Shown here piece after piece: positions 38,702 to 47,455 of a stretch of DNA of 64,000 nucleotides (positions are counted from its first letter, which is position 1; every line of letters starts with the position of its first letter). The notes beneath the pieces are model-generated. The model was not told where the DNA came from and searched no databases. It worked only from the letters and a program-made list of their open reading frames with translations. A program made the translations under genes and the position numbers. This stretch comes from Petropleomorpha daqingensis (GTDB lineage Bacteria; Actinomycetota; Actinomycetes; Mycobacteriales; Geodermatophilaceae): NCBI RefSeq assembly GCF_013408985.1, contig NZ_JACBZT010000001.1:2604001-2668000 (forward strand). Direction: 5' to 3'.

Positions 38702-40762
38702 ATGAGCGCCTCTGACTCCGTCCCCGCCCTGTCCGCCGACAACCCGCTGGCGGCGCCGTCGTCGCTGCCGTTCGAGCTGCCGCCGTTCGCCGGCATCACC
38801 CTCGAGCACTGCCGCGAGGCGCTGCTGACCGGCATGGCCGAGCAGCGCGCGGAGGTGGCGGCGATCGTCGGCTCCGACGAGCCGCCGACCTTCGACAACA
38901 CCGTGGTCGCGCTCGAGCGCTCCGGGCGGCTGCTGTCCCGGGCCGGGCTGGTGTTCGGCAACCTCGCCTCGTCGGTGTCCACCCCGCGGCTGCGGGAGAT
39001 CGAACGCGAGCTGGCCCCGCTGGAGGCGGCGCACGCCGATGCCATCCGCCTGGACCCGGCGCTGTTCGCGCGCATCGACGCCGTCCACGCCGCGCGGCAC
39101 GAGTCGGGCCTGGACGACGAGCAGGTGCGCCTGGTCGAGCGTTACCACCTGGACTTCGTGCTCGCCGGTGCGCAGCTCGACGAGGCCGGCCGGGCACGGC
39201 TGACCGAGCTGAACCAGGAGCTGTCGGAGCTGGCGACGACGTTCGGCCAGAACCTGCAGATGGCCACCGAGGCCGCCGCGGTACGGGTCGCCGACGCCGC
39301 CGAGCTCGACGGCCTGGACGACGAGGAGATCGCCGCCGCCGCGGGGGCCGCCGCCGAGCGGGGCGTCGAGGGCTACCTGCTCACCCTGCTGCTGCCCACC
39401 GGCCAGCCGGCGCTGGCCAAGCTGCGCAACCGCGAGCTGCGCCGCCGGGTGTTCGAGGCGTCGGTGTCGCGGGCGTCCTCCGGCGAGCACGACAACCGGC
39501 CGGTCGCCGCGCGGATGGCGCAGCTGCGCGCCGAGCGGGCGCGGCTGCTCGGCTTCGCCACGCACGCCGACCTGATCGCCGCCGACCAGACCGCGAAGAC
39601 CACCGAGGCGATCGACGCGATGCTCGGTTCGATGGTCGCGCCCTCGGTCGCCAACGCGGAGAAGGAGGCCGAGGCGCTGCGCGAGGCGGCCGCCCGCGAC
39701 GGCGTGGAGCTGGCCGCCTGGGACTGGGCGTTCTACAGCGAGCAGGTGCGGGCCGAGCGCTACGCCGTCGACACGGGGGCGCTGCGGCCCTACTTCGAGC
39801 TCGACCGGGTGCTGGTGGACGGCGTCTTCCACGCCGCGGAGCTGCTGTACGGCTACCGGTTCACCCCGCGCCCGGAGCTGGAGGGCTACCACCCCGACGT
39901 CCGCGTCTGGGAGGTCAGCGGCGCCGACGGCGCGCCCGTGGGCCTCTACCTCGGCGACTACTTCGCCCGCGAGGGCAAGCGCGGCGGGGCGTGGATGAGC
40001 TCCTTCGTCACGCAGTCCCGGCTGCTCGGCACGCAGCCGGTGGTGCTCAACAACCTGAACATCACCAAGGCCGCCGCCGGTCAGCCGACGCTGCTCACCC
40101 TCGACGAGGTCAACACGCTCTTCCACGAGTTCGGGCACGCGCTGCACGGGCTGTTCTCGGCGGTGACCTACCCGCGGTTCTCCGGCACCAGCGTGCCGCG
40201 GGACTTCGTGGAATACCCGAGCCAGGTCAACGAGATGTGGGCGCTGTGGCCGGAGGTCCTGGCGCACTACGCCCGGCACGTGGAGACCGGCGAGCCGCTG
40301 CCGTCGAGCGTGGTCGAGGCGATCGACGCGGCGAAGTTGTGGGGCGAGGGCTTCGCGACCCTGGAGTACCTCTCGGCCACGCTGCTCGACCAGGCCTGGC
40401 ACCGGATCACGCCCGAGACCGAGATCGGCGACCCGATCGAGTTCGAGCGGGTCGCGCTGGAGAAGGCCGGCGTCGCCTCCGAGCTGGTGCTGCCGCGCTA
40501 CCGGACGACGTACTTCCAGCACATCTTCGCCGGGGGCTACGCGGCCGGGTACTACAGCTACATCTGGTCGGAGGTGCTCGACGCGGACACCGTCGAGTGG
40601 TTCAAGGAGAACGGCGGGCTGCGCCGCGCCAACGGCGACACCTTCCGCGACCGGCTGCTCTCCCGGGGCGGTTCGGTCGACCCGCTGGCCGCCTTCCGCG
40701 CCGTCCGGGGCCGCGACGCCGACCCGGCGCCCCTGCTCCGCCGCCGCGGTCTCGCCGCCTGA
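38702..40762 (+). CDS. M3-family metallopeptidase (peptidyl-dipeptidase Dcp/oligopeptidase type)
   Basis: 686 residues, the normal length for the family. The zinc motif is FHEFGHALHGLFS with His475, Glu476 and His479, and the third ligand glutamate is expected in the following MWALWPE segment. No signal peptide is present, so it acts in the cytoplasm, cutting short peptides to dipeptides. A single-gene unit preceded by a 130-bp gap after the DrrB gene. It converges with the PAP2 gene. Confidence 0.94.
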   Translation: MSASDSVPALSADNPLAAPSSLPFELPPFAGITLEHCREALLTGMAEQRAEVAAIVGSDEPPTFDNTVVALERSGRLLSRAGLVFGNLASSVSTPRLREIERELAPLEAAHADAIRLDPALFARIDAVHAARHESGLDDEQVRLVERYHLDFVLAGAQLDEAGRARLTELNQELSELATTFGQNLQMATEAAAVRVADAAELDGLDDEEIAAAAGAAAERGVEGYLLTLLLPTGQPALAKLRNRELRRRVFEASVSRASSGEHDNRPVAARMAQLRAERARLLGFATHADLIAADQTAKTTEAIDAMLGSMVAPSVANAEKEAEALREAAARDGVELAAWDWAFYSEQVRAERYAVDTGALRPYFELDRVLVDGVFHAAELLYGYRFTPRPELEGYHPDVRVWEVSGADGAPVGLYLGDYFAREGKRGGAWMSSFVTQSRLLGTQPVVLNNLNITKAAAGQPTLLTLDEVNTLFHEFGHALHGLFSAVTYPRFSGTSVPRDFVEYPSQVNEMWALWPEVLAHYARHVETGEPLPSSVVEAIDAAKLWGEGFATLEYLSATLLDQAWHRITPETEIGDPIEFERVALEKAGVASELVLPRYRTTYFQHIFAGGYAAGYYSYIWSEVLDADTVEWFKENGGLRRANGDTFRDRLLSRGGSVDPLAAFRAVRGRDADPAPLLRRRGLAA

Positions 40763-40769
40763 GCAAGGA

Positions 40770-40820
40770 CCCCGCTGCACCCCACGCCTCGCACGCTCGG
40801 CGCGGGCCCCTACAGCGGGG
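40770..40820. terminator. Long-loop hairpin between convergent M3 peptidase and PAP2 genes
   Basis: CCCCGCTG (40770-40777) pairs with CAGCGGGG (40813-40820) across a 35-nt GC-rich loop. The hairpin overlaps the PAP2 stop codon. Confidence 0.4.
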
Positions 40821-41478
40821 CCGTCGAAGCGACGTGCCCACGCAAGGGCAGGGCATCGAGACCGAACGCGAGGCCGAGCGTCACGACGACGGCGGTGCCG
40901 AAACCGGCCACCGTGTCCGTGGCGTAGTGGGCGTGGATCGACACCATGACCAGTCCGACGACCCCGGCGCCGGCCAGCGCGGTGAGGAACAGGGCGACCG
41001 CCGCGGCCACCACCTGCCCGCGGCGTCGGCTCAGGACGAGCAGGCCGGCCACCACGAGGACCGACGCGGCGCCCGCGGTGTGCCCGCTCGGATAGGCGAG
41101 ACCTCCGTGGATGGTGCGGTCGACGACGTGTTTCGCGCTCTCGACGACCAGCGTGGTGAGGCCCGGGGCGGCGATCGCCAAGGCGGCCGCCCGCCAGCGG
41201 CGCGCGGCGGCGCAGAGCGCAGCCAGGACGAGAGCCACCGCGGTGACCAGCACGGGCACCGCGGTCGCCAGCCCGCCGAGCAGCTGGTGGTACGCGCCGG
41301 TGGCGTCGGAGAGCTCGCTGTACACCCGGGCATCGAGCCGGCCCGCCCGTGCGTCGTCGTGGTAGCGGACACCGAGCGCCGTGACCAGCGCGGCGCAGAG
41401 CACGAGCACCACGAGGGCGGGGCGGCGGAGCTGCGGCGGCAGGAGGCGCGGCTCCTGCCGCGGGACGGAACGGGTCAT
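40810..41478 (-). CDS. PAP2-family phosphatase (membrane)
   Basis: 222 residues from the ATG at 41478. Five or six membrane segments and the three phosphatase motifs: KHVVDRT (motif 1, KxxxxxR-like), YPSGHTAG (motif 2, catalytic His) and SIHAHYATDTVAG (motif 3, here SIHAHYATD, so the usual Arg after Ser is replaced). It probably dephosphorylates a lipid phosphate such as undecaprenyl pyrophosphate or phosphatidate at the outer membrane face. The altered motif 3 lowers certainty about activity. Confidence 0.82.
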   Translation of the reverse strand: MTRSVPRQEPRLLPPQLRRPALVVLVLCAALVTALGVRYHDDARAGRLDARVYSELSDATGAYHQLLGGLATAVPVLVTAVALVLAALCAAARRWRAAALAIAAPGLTTLVVESAKHVVDRTIHGGLAYPSGHTAGAASVLVVAGLLVLSRRRGQVVAAAVALFLTALAGAGVVGLVMVSIHAHYATDTVAGFGTAVVVTLGLAFGLDALPLRGHVASTAPL

Positions 41479-41540
41479 CGGGGGCGACGGTAGGCCCGGC
41501 CGCTGGACCGCACCTGTGAACCGCCGTCCGCCCGAGTTTG

Positions 41541-41620
41541 GATCAGGTGCCCTGATCAACGGCTGTCCTCCCGCACCAACGTTGCCGCGGGAGGACAGTT
41601 TTTGATCAGGTCACCTGATC
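41541..41620. repeat. Twin palindromes (GATCAGG-CCTGATC) flanking a hairpin with T tract
   Basis: Two copies of a 21-bp unit (GATCAGGT, two variable bases, CCTGATCAACG) start at 41541 and 41604. Between them is a 12-bp stem (41563-41574 with 41587-41598) followed by TTTTT on the + strand. Both neighbouring genes are on the - strand. Confidence 0.7.
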
Positions 41621-41635
41621 AACGCTGCGCCCCGG

Positions 41636-41959
41636 TCACAACCAGGGGAGCGAGAGCACCAGGTCGAGATCGTCGGGGGCGTCGCCGTCGCGGACGAGCC
41701 GGTTGGGCTGGCGGTGGCCGCACGCTGTGCAGCGGTGCACCACCTGCCAGCCCTTCCCGGACTTCTCGACCAGGCCGACCGGCTCCATCAACGCCCGGCA
41801 GTCGCTGGCGCGATCACCGGGCAGGTCGTCGACGTGCAGCGACCACAGGCAGAACGGGCAGTGGTTGCGGTAGTGCCCGTCGGTGTTCGCCGGGACGTCG
41901 GCGGCGCAGTGCCCGCAGACGAAGCCGGTGTTCTCCGCCCGCCGCGAGCGAACGCTCAC
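41636..41959 (-). CDS. RNHCP-domain zinc-ribbon protein
   Basis: 107 residues. It has the RNHCP core: FVCGHCAADVP, HYRNHCPFCLWSLHVD, PGDRASDCRALMEPVGL, and VVHRCTACGHRQPNRL. Three CxxC-like pairs (CGHC, CPFC, CTAC) suggest two zinc sites. Function unknown. The gene starts 8 bp after greA on the same strand, so they are likely co-transcribed; a transcription or translation link is only a guess from that position. Confidence 0.88.
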   Translation of the reverse strand: MSVRSRRAENTGFVCGHCAADVPANTDGHYRNHCPFCLWSLHVDDLPGDRASDCRALMEPVGLVEKSGKGWQVVHRCTACGHRQPNRLVRDGDAPDDLDLVLSLPWL

Positions 41960-41967
41960 CGGACGGG

Positions 41968-42471
41968 TCAGGGGACGAACGGCTCGATGCCGACGACCTC
42001 GACGGAGATGTCCTTGCCGTTCGGCGCCTGGTAGGTCACCTTCGCGCCCGGCTTCGCGCCCATGATCGCCGAGCCCAGCGCGGACTCGGGGGAGTAGACC
42101 GTCAGGCCCGTCGTCCCGGCGATCTCGCGCGAGCCGAGCAGGAACTTCTCGGTCTCGTCGTCACCCTCGAACTTGATCGTGATGACGGTGCCCGTCGCGG
42201 CCTTGTCGGCCTTCTTCGGGGCGTCGCCGACCGTCGCCTTGCGCAGCAGGTCGGTGAGCTGCCGGATGCGGGCCTCCTGCTTGCCCTGCTCGTCCTTGGC
42301 GGCGTGGTACCCGCCGTTCTCGCGGAGGTCGCCCTCCTCGCGACGGGCGTTGATCTCCGCGGCCATGGCCGGGCGGCCCGCCACCAACTCGTCGAGCTCG
42401 GCCTTCAGCCGGTCGTGGGCTTCCTGGGTCAGCCAGACGCCCTGGTCGTGCTCGTCAGTGGGGGTGGACAC
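41968..42471 (-). CDS. greA: Transcription elongation factor GreA
   Basis: 167 residues from the GTG at 42471, which has AGGAG seven bases upstream. The N-terminal coiled coil carries the acidic tip (NARREEGDLRENGGYHAAKDEQ), and the C-terminal domain has the FKBP-like fold ending in SVEVVGIEPFVP. It inserts into the RNA polymerase secondary channel and stimulates cleavage of backtracked RNA. As recalled, greA lies just before mca in mycobacteria as well, on the opposite strand, as here. Confidence 0.96.
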   Translation of the reverse strand: MSTPTDEHDQGVWLTQEAHDRLKAELDELVAGRPAMAAEINARREEGDLRENGGYHAAKDEQGKQEARIRQLTDLLRKATVGDAPKKADKAATGTVITIKFEGDDETEKFLLGSREIAGTTGLTVYSPESALGSAIMGAKPGAKVTYQAPNGKDISVEVVGIEPFVP

Positions 42472-42718
42472 GTAGGTACTCCTGAAACTCGGGTGGCCGC
42501 CCCCCGGAGGGAACGGCCTTGAGGTCAATCGAGCCAAGCTAACACCGTCGTCGCTGCACATGCACGGTTCGAGCGCGGCTCCCGGAATCCGAAACCGTAC
42601 CGGACAGTGCCGTGACCATCACCACTTTTCCGCCCGTGGTGCTACCCGAACAGGGGTTTCCGGAGGGCGGCTTCCCGGCATCCGCCGTCCTGTCCCCAGG
42701 ACGAGGGACAATGCCCGG

Positions 42719-43630
42719 GTGACCCCGCCCGACCCGCAGCCCGACCAGCAGCCCGACCAGCTGCGACTGCTCGCCGTCCACGCCCATCCCGACGACGAGT
42801 CGAGCAAGGGCGCGGCGACCATGGCCCGCTACGTCGCCGAGGGTGCGCGCGTCCTGGTGGCCACCTGCACAGGCGGCGAGCGCGGCTCGGTGCTCAACCC
42901 GGCCATGGACCGCCCCGAGGTGTGGGAGCGGCTGCCGCAGATCCGCGTCGAGGAGATGGCGAAGGCCCGCGAGATCCTCGGCATCGAGCAGGAGTTCCTC
43001 GGCTTCGTCGACTCCGGTCTGCCCGAGGGCGACCCGCTGCCGCCGCTGCCCGAGGGCTGCTTCGCGCTGGTGCCGATCGAGGAGGCCGCGGCCCCGCTGG
43101 TGGAGGTGATCCGCCGGTTCAGGCCGCAGGTCATCACCACCTACGACGAGCGCGGCGGCTACCCGCACCCCGACCACATCAAGACGCACGAGATCTCGGT
43201 GCACGCCTTCGAGGCCGCCGGCGATCCCGACCGCTACCCCGAGCTCGGCGAGCCGTGGCAGCCGAGCAAGCTCTACTACCACATGAGCTTCTCGCTCGAC
43301 CGCACGCGAGCGCTGCACGAGGCGATCCTCGCCCGCGGTCTCGAGTCGCCGTACGAGGAGTGGCTGGCCAACTGGGACCCCGCGCGCGACGTCTCGCACC
43401 GGGTCACCACGCGCGTGCCGTGCGCCGAGTACTTCGAGGTCCGCGACGCCGCGCTGATCGCGCACGCCACCCAGATCGACCCGACCGGCCGCTGGTTCGC
43501 CTGCCCGATCGAGGTGCAGCAGGAGATCTGGCCGACCGAGGACTACGAGCTGGCCCGCTCGCTGGTGGACTCCCCGGCGCCGGAGGACGATCTGTTCGCC
43601 GGCATCCGCAGCCAGGTGGGGGTCCGATGA
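42719..43630 (+). CDS. mca: Mycothiol conjugate amidase Mca
   Basis: 303 residues of the MshB/LmbE fold. [21 protein letters not shown] carries the zinc ligands (His23, Asp26) and catalytic Asp25; HPDHIKTHE supplies the third His. The [17 protein letters not shown] segment is that of Mca rather than the deacetylase MshB. It cleaves mycothiol S-conjugates to release mercapturic acids during detoxification, so the host makes mycothiol. GTG start; GACAAT lies six bases upstream, which may indicate a leaderless transcript. The small membrane gene overlaps its stop by 4 bp. Confidence 0.95.
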   Translation: MTPPDPQPDQQPDQLRLLAVHAHPDDESSKGAATMARYVAEGARVLVATCTGGERGSVLNPAMDRPEVWERLPQIRVEEMAKAREILGIEQEFLGFVDSGLPEGDPLPPLPEGCFALVPIEEAAAPLVEVIRRFRPQVITTYDERGGYPHPDHIKTHEISVHAFEAAGDPDRYPELGEPWQPSKLYYHMSFSLDRTRALHEAILARGLESPYEEWLANWDPARDVSHRVTTRVPCAEYFEVRDAALIAHATQIDPTGRWFACPIEVQQEIWPTEDYELARSLVDSPAPEDDLFAGIRSQVGVR

Positions 43631-43935
43631 ACCTGCTCGCCGAGGCCAGCAACCAGCTGCCCGAGGACGTCGGCAAGGCCGGCCCGATCGGTCTCCTGCT
43701 GATCGTCCTCCTGCTGATCGTGACCGCGTTCCTGGTCAAGTCGATGGGCAGGCACCTCAAGCGTGTGCCGGCCAGCTTCGACCCGCCGGAGGTCGTCGTC
43801 CCGGACGACGCCTCGGAGCTGTTCGAGGAGAAGCCGCAGCCGGGGCAGGACCTGCTCGACACGCTGCGCCGCGCGCCGCTGGCGATCGAGCCGCCGCGCG
43901 ACGACCGGCCGGCCGACCCCGACGTGCGGGGCTGA
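43627..43935 (+). CDS. Small single-pass membrane protein linked to mca
   Basis: 102 residues: a short polar N-terminus, one membrane helix at about 20-38 ([19 protein letters not shown]), a basic [11 protein letters not shown] stretch and an acidic Pro-rich tail. The ATGA start overlaps the mca stop. An unassigned small gene follows mca in mycobacteria too (Rv1083 from memory), so this is a conserved partner of unknown role. A short perfect hairpin (GGCCGGT-C-ACCGGCC) lies directly after the stop, shared with the convergent ABC permease gene. Confidence 0.85.
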   Translation: MNLLAEASNQLPEDVGKAGPIGLLLIVLLLIVTAFLVKSMGRHLKRVPASFDPPEVVVPDDASELFEEKPQPGQDLLDTLRRAPLAIEPPRDDRPADPDVRG

Positions 43936-43953
43936 CCGGCCGGTCACCGGCCT

Positions 43954-44781
43954 TCACATCGAGCGCTGGTAGGCGCCGAACGCCCGCGTCGCCAGCCACG
44001 CCATGACGGCGGCGAGCGCGGTGAGCAGCCCCAGCCGCGACCAGACCACGCCCCAGTCGGTGCCCGAGGACAGCGCCTCGCGGGCGGCGACGACCGCCCA
44101 GTCGACCGGGTTGTACTTCGCGACCGTCTGCACCCACTCCGGCGACAGGCTCGTGTCCATGATCGCCGAGGACAGGAACTGCAGCGGCAGCACGATGAAC
44201 TGGCTGATCCCGATCAGCGCCTCCTGCGAGCGCAGCAGCAGCGCCAGCGCGTTGGACAGCGAGGCGATGATCACCGAGATCAGGATCGCCGCCAGCACCG
44301 TGATCACGACCCCGACGACGCCGCCCGGGAAGCGGGCGCCGACGAGCAGCGAGATGCCCAGCACGACCAGCGTCTGGATCACCGTGGTCAGCCCCTGGTA
44401 GGCCAGGGTGCCGATCATCATCGCGCCGCGGCGGACCGGTGAGGCGAGCAGCCGGTCCATGACGCCGCGGTTCATGTCCTCGATGTAGACCGTGCCCGCC
44501 CAGCCGCTGGAGAACAGCGCCGTCATGATCACGACGCCGGGGGTGATGAACTCCAGGTAGGAGCCGTGCTCGGCGGCGAACCCGGGGATGTCGGCGACCG
44601 GCCGGAACAGCTCGCCGAACAGCAGCAGCCAGATGATCGGCTGCACCAGCGTGGCGATGGCGAACGCCGGCTGCCGCCACAACGCCCTGGTGGAGCGGGC
44701 GGTGAGGAACCCGGCGTGCGCGAGCAGGGACGCCCGCGGCACCCGCGGCGTGCGGACGGCGTCCGCGACCAGGGTGCTCAT
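43954..44781 (-). CDS. ABC-2 type permease of the PadR-associated exporter
   Basis: 275 residues, six membrane segments, with the ABC-2 core at about 75-125 (FITPGVVIMTALFSSGWAG ... EDMNRGVMDRLLASPVRRG). It pairs with the ATPase gene upstream (ATGA overlap at 44778-44781). Substrate unknown; probably a multidrug or lipid exporter under control of the PadR protein encoded upstream. Confidence 0.92.
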   Translation of the reverse strand: MSTLVADAVRTPRVPRASLLAHAGFLTARSTRALWRQPAFAIATLVQPIIWLLLFGELFRPVADIPGFAAEHGSYLEFITPGVVIMTALFSSGWAGTVYIEDMNRGVMDRLLASPVRRGAMMIGTLAYQGLTTVIQTLVVLGISLLVGARFPGGVVGVVITVLAAILISVIIASLSNALALLLRSQEALIGISQFIVLPLQFLSSAIMDTSLSPEWVQTVAKYNPVDWAVVAAREALSSGTDWGVVWSRLGLLTALAAVMAWLATRAFGAYQRSM

Positions 44782-45755
44782 GCCGCCACCTCCATCGCGC
44801 GCCCGACGTGGCGCAGGTACACGTCGTCGAGCGAGGGCCGGGCCACGGTCACCGAGAGCACCCCGATGCCCGCCGTCTCCAGCGCGGCGAGGACGGCCGG
44901 CACCGCGCCGGCCCCGCCGTCCGCCCGCGCGCGCAGCGTCGCCCGGTCGACGGTGACGTCGGCCAGCCCACGGACCCCCGACAGCGCGGCGAGCCCGGCG
45001 GGGACGTCGTCCTCACCGACCTCGACCACCACGGTGTCCCCGCGCAGCTCGCGCTTGAGCTCCTCCGGCGTCCCCTCCACGACCACCCGCCCGGCGTCGA
45101 CGATCGCCAGCCGCGCGGCGAGCCGGTCGGCCTCGTCGAGGTAGTGCGTGGTGAGCAGGACGGTGACGTCCTCCTCGACGGCGAGCCGCTCGATCTCGCC
45201 CCACATCTCCGCGCGCGCCTCCGGGTCGAGGCCGGTGGTCGGCTCGTCGAGGAAGAGCACCCGCGGCGCGTGCACGATGCCCAGCGCCACGTCGAGCTTG
45301 CGGGCCATGCCGCCGGAGTAGGTCTTCACGAGGCGGTCGGCGGCGTCGGTGAGGGCGAACCGCGCGAGCAGCCGGTCGGCGCGCGCGGTCGCCTCGGTGC
45401 CGGAGCAGCCCTGGATCCGCGCGGCCAGCACGAGGTTCTCCCGGCCGGTGGCCATGGGGTCACCGGAGGGCTTCTGCGAGACCAGGCCGATGGCCCGGCG
45501 GACGGCGTCGGGCGCCCGGAGGACGTCGATGCCGGCGACGGACGCGCTGCCGGAGTCCGGCCGGGACAGGGTGGTGAGGACCTTGACCGTGGTGGACTTG
45601 CCGGCGCCGTTGGGGCCGAGCAGGGCGAAGACGGTGCCCGGCTCGACCGCGAAGGACAGCCCGTCGAGCGCGCGGACCGGCGGTGCGCCGCGGCCGCCCT
45701 TGTAGGTCTTGACCAGGTCGGCGGCCGCGAGGGCTGCCGAGGTCTGCGTGTGCAT
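44778..45755 (-). CDS. ABC exporter ATPase (PadR-associated)
   Basis: 325 residues from the ATG at 45755, which has GGGAG nine bases upstream. Walker A GPNGAGKST (47-55), signature YSGGMARKLDVALG, Walker B VLFLDEPTTGLD, then the C-terminal domain common to drug-exporter ATPases. It powers the permease gene that overlaps its stop. The padR gene lies just upstream on the same strand, separated by a strong hairpin, so the exporter may have its own promoter in the 140-bp gap. Confidence 0.93.
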   Translation of the reverse strand: MHTQTSAALAAADLVKTYKGGRGAPPVRALDGLSFAVEPGTVFALLGPNGAGKSTTVKVLTTLSRPDSGSASVAGIDVLRAPDAVRRAIGLVSQKPSGDPMATGRENLVLAARIQGCSGTEATARADRLLARFALTDAADRLVKTYSGGMARKLDVALGIVHAPRVLFLDEPTTGLDPEARAEMWGEIERLAVEEDVTVLLTTHYLDEADRLAARLAIVDAGRVVVEGTPEELKRELRGDTVVVEVGEDDVPAGLAALSGVRGLADVTVDRATLRARADGGAGAVPAVLAALETAGIGVLSVTVARPSLDDVYLRHVGRAMEVAA

Positions 45756-45856
45756 GGTCTGTGCTCCCTTTCGGGGGATGGGGAGCGGGACCGACGCGCC
45801 TATCGTGGGAGTGCGCCTCGGGACGGGCCGCGTGCGGTCCTGCTCGGGTGTTCGGG

Positions 45857-45888
45857 CCCCCGTCCGGTGTTGCCGCACCGGACGGGGG
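45857..45888 (-). terminator. Strong hairpin after padR
   Basis: A perfect 13-bp stem (45857-45869 with 45876-45888) lies 7 bp beyond the padR stop codon. Confidence 0.7.
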
Positions 45889-45895
45889 TTCTGCG

Positions 45896-46591
45896 CTACC
45901 GGTCCTTGCCCGGCGGCAGCTGGACGAGCGGACGGGCCTCCTCTCCGAGGTGGGCGACCGGGTCGCCGAGCATCTCCTCGAACGAGATCCCCTCGGCCCG
46001 CAGTTCGTGCATGCGGCGCCAGACGGCGGTGCCGCCGAAGTGGCCGGAGCGGATGTCGTCGGCCAGCCGGCGGACGAACTCCAGCTCGGCGGTGAGCATC
46101 GCCCGCCGGAACATGTTCTCGACCATGAAGATCTCGGGCAGCTTCTGCTCGTCGCCGTAGGCGAACATCGCATCGAGCGCGCCGATCTCCATCTGCAGCT
46201 TGCCCGCGCGCTCGGACAGCAGGCGGGCCACCTCGTCCGGCGGCATCGCGGCCATCAGCGAGAGCCCGGCCTCGAGCGAGGTGTAGTCGCGCACCGGCGT
46301 GCTGAGCAGCTCGGCCAGCCAGTCCTCGAACTCGTCCTGCCCCGCGGCGGTGATCTCGTAGACGGTGCGCTCGGGGCGCCGTCCCTCCCGGGTGGTCTCC
46401 CGCGCCGAGATGAGCCCGTGCTTCTGCAGCGACTCGACGACGGAGTACAGCGACCCGTAGTTGAGCTTGATGCTCTGCTCCTTGCCGCGGGTCCGCAGCG
46501 TCGTCGAGATCTCGTAGGGGTGCATCGGCCGCTCGGACAGGCAGCCGAGGACGGCGAGGGCGAGGGGGTTGGATACCCGGCGTCGAGTCAT
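45896..46591 (-). CDS. PadR-family transcriptional regulator
   Basis: 231 residues from the ATG at 46591 (GGAGG four bases upstream). The N-terminal winged helix carries the PadR pattern: LAVLGCLSERPMHPYEIS, then YGSLYSVVESLQKHGLI and RTVYEITAAGQDEFEDWL. The C-terminal half is helical, as in the longer subfamily that dimerises through it. It probably represses the adjacent ABC exporter and itself. A candidate operator (TACTC-N6-GAGTA) lies 13 bp upstream of its start. Confidence 0.9.
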   Translation of the reverse strand: MTRRRVSNPLALAVLGCLSERPMHPYEISTTLRTRGKEQSIKLNYGSLYSVVESLQKHGLISARETTREGRRPERTVYEITAAGQDEFEDWLAELLSTPVRDYTSLEAGLSLMAAMPPDEVARLLSERAGKLQMEIGALDAMFAYGDEQKLPEIFMVENMFRRAMLTAELEFVRRLADDIRSGHFGGTAVWRRMHELRAEGISFEEMLGDPVAHLGEEARPLVQLPPGKDR

Positions 46592-46603
46592 TCTGCCTCC
46601 GAT

Positions 46604-46619
46604 TACTCGAAATGGAGTA
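46604..46619. promoter_or_regulatory. Candidate PadR operator
   Basis: The inverted repeat TACTC-GAAATG-GAGTA lies immediately upstream of the padR ribosome site. The heptamer ATACTCC recurs at 57514-57520 beside the other PadR-linked exporter. Confidence 0.5.
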
Positions 46620-46661
46620 TCCGAGTGTGTGTACCCGGCGTCAAGCCCTCGGGACGACGAA

Positions 46662-46694
46662 CGGCCGGCCACCTCGCAGGGAGGCGGCCGGCCG
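46662..46694 (-). terminator. Hairpin after the AMIN-like gene
   Basis: A 9-bp CGGCCGGCC stem with an additional CCTC/GAGG inner stem lies 15 bp past the stop codon. Confidence 0.6.
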
Positions 46695-46708
46695 CGGGGG
46701 AGGAGCGG

Positions 46709-47254
46709 TTACCAGGCGTGCGCGACGTCGATGACCAGCCGCTTCTGGCCGGCGGCCGGGCCGTCGAGCACGAGCGCGCGGAACGGCAGGCGGGCCCGCA
46801 CCCCGAGCCCGAGGACGGTCACGCCCTCGAACGAGCCGCCCGAGGCGACCTGCCGGAAGGTGCGGTAGCCGGTGACGTTCGCGATGTGGTTGCGGTCGGC
46901 GAAGGTCAGCGACTCCCCGTGCGCGCGCAGCGTGATCGACAGGTCGCCGTCGCCGGCCAGGGGGATCGGGTCCCCGGTGGCGACGCCGCGGACCGTCGTG
47001 TAGCCGACCGTGTAGCTGACCGGTCCGGACACGCTGCCGAGGTCGAGGACCAGGCGGTCGTAGCAGTCGTGCTGCCCGGTCCGGACGCCGGTGAGGGTCG
47101 TCGACGGGGTCGCCGTCGTCCCGGCCGACTTGGTGAGCGAGCCCCACGTGATGCCGCAGTACGGGCTCGTGGCGGCCGAGGCGGGGACGGAGAGGGCGAG
47201 CGCGGCGAGAACGCTCGTGACGGCGAGAACGATCAGGCGGAAAGGTGTTCTCAT
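46709..47254 (-). CDS. Secreted AMIN-like domain protein
   Basis: 181 residues from the ATG at 47254, with AAGGAGG six bases upstream. It has a standard signal peptide with cleavage likely after ASA-28. The mature protein has the AMIN-like signatures HDCYDRLVLDLGS, LPFRALVLDG and KRLVIDVAHAW. Two cysteines (in SPYCGITWG and GQHDCYD) may form a disulphide. AMIN-type domains bind cell-wall glycans in other proteins; here that is inference. It is a single-gene unit with its own terminator. Confidence 0.82.
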   Translation of the reverse strand: MRTPFRLIVLAVTSVLAALALSVPASAATSPYCGITWGSLTKSAGTTATPSTTLTGVRTGQHDCYDRLVLDLGSVSGPVSYTVGYTTVRGVATGDPIPLAGDGDLSITLRAHGESLTFADRNHIANVTGYRTFRQVASGGSFEGVTVLGLGVRARLPFRALVLDGPAAGQKRLVIDVAHAW

Positions 47255-47455
47255 GGCGGGCCTCCTTGTGGTTGCGCCGCCGTCAGAATCCGCTGACACC
47301 CCACGCGCAGCTATAGGCAGAAGACGCTGTTGATCACGAAGTTCTGAGCGTCCGCTTGGCATTTCCTGATAGTTCTACCGGCGTGGGAACTTGCACTCCT
47401 GCCTGTCGCGCGCTAGGGCGACCGCCGCTTCACCCACGGTGACCGGCGTCGCAGG

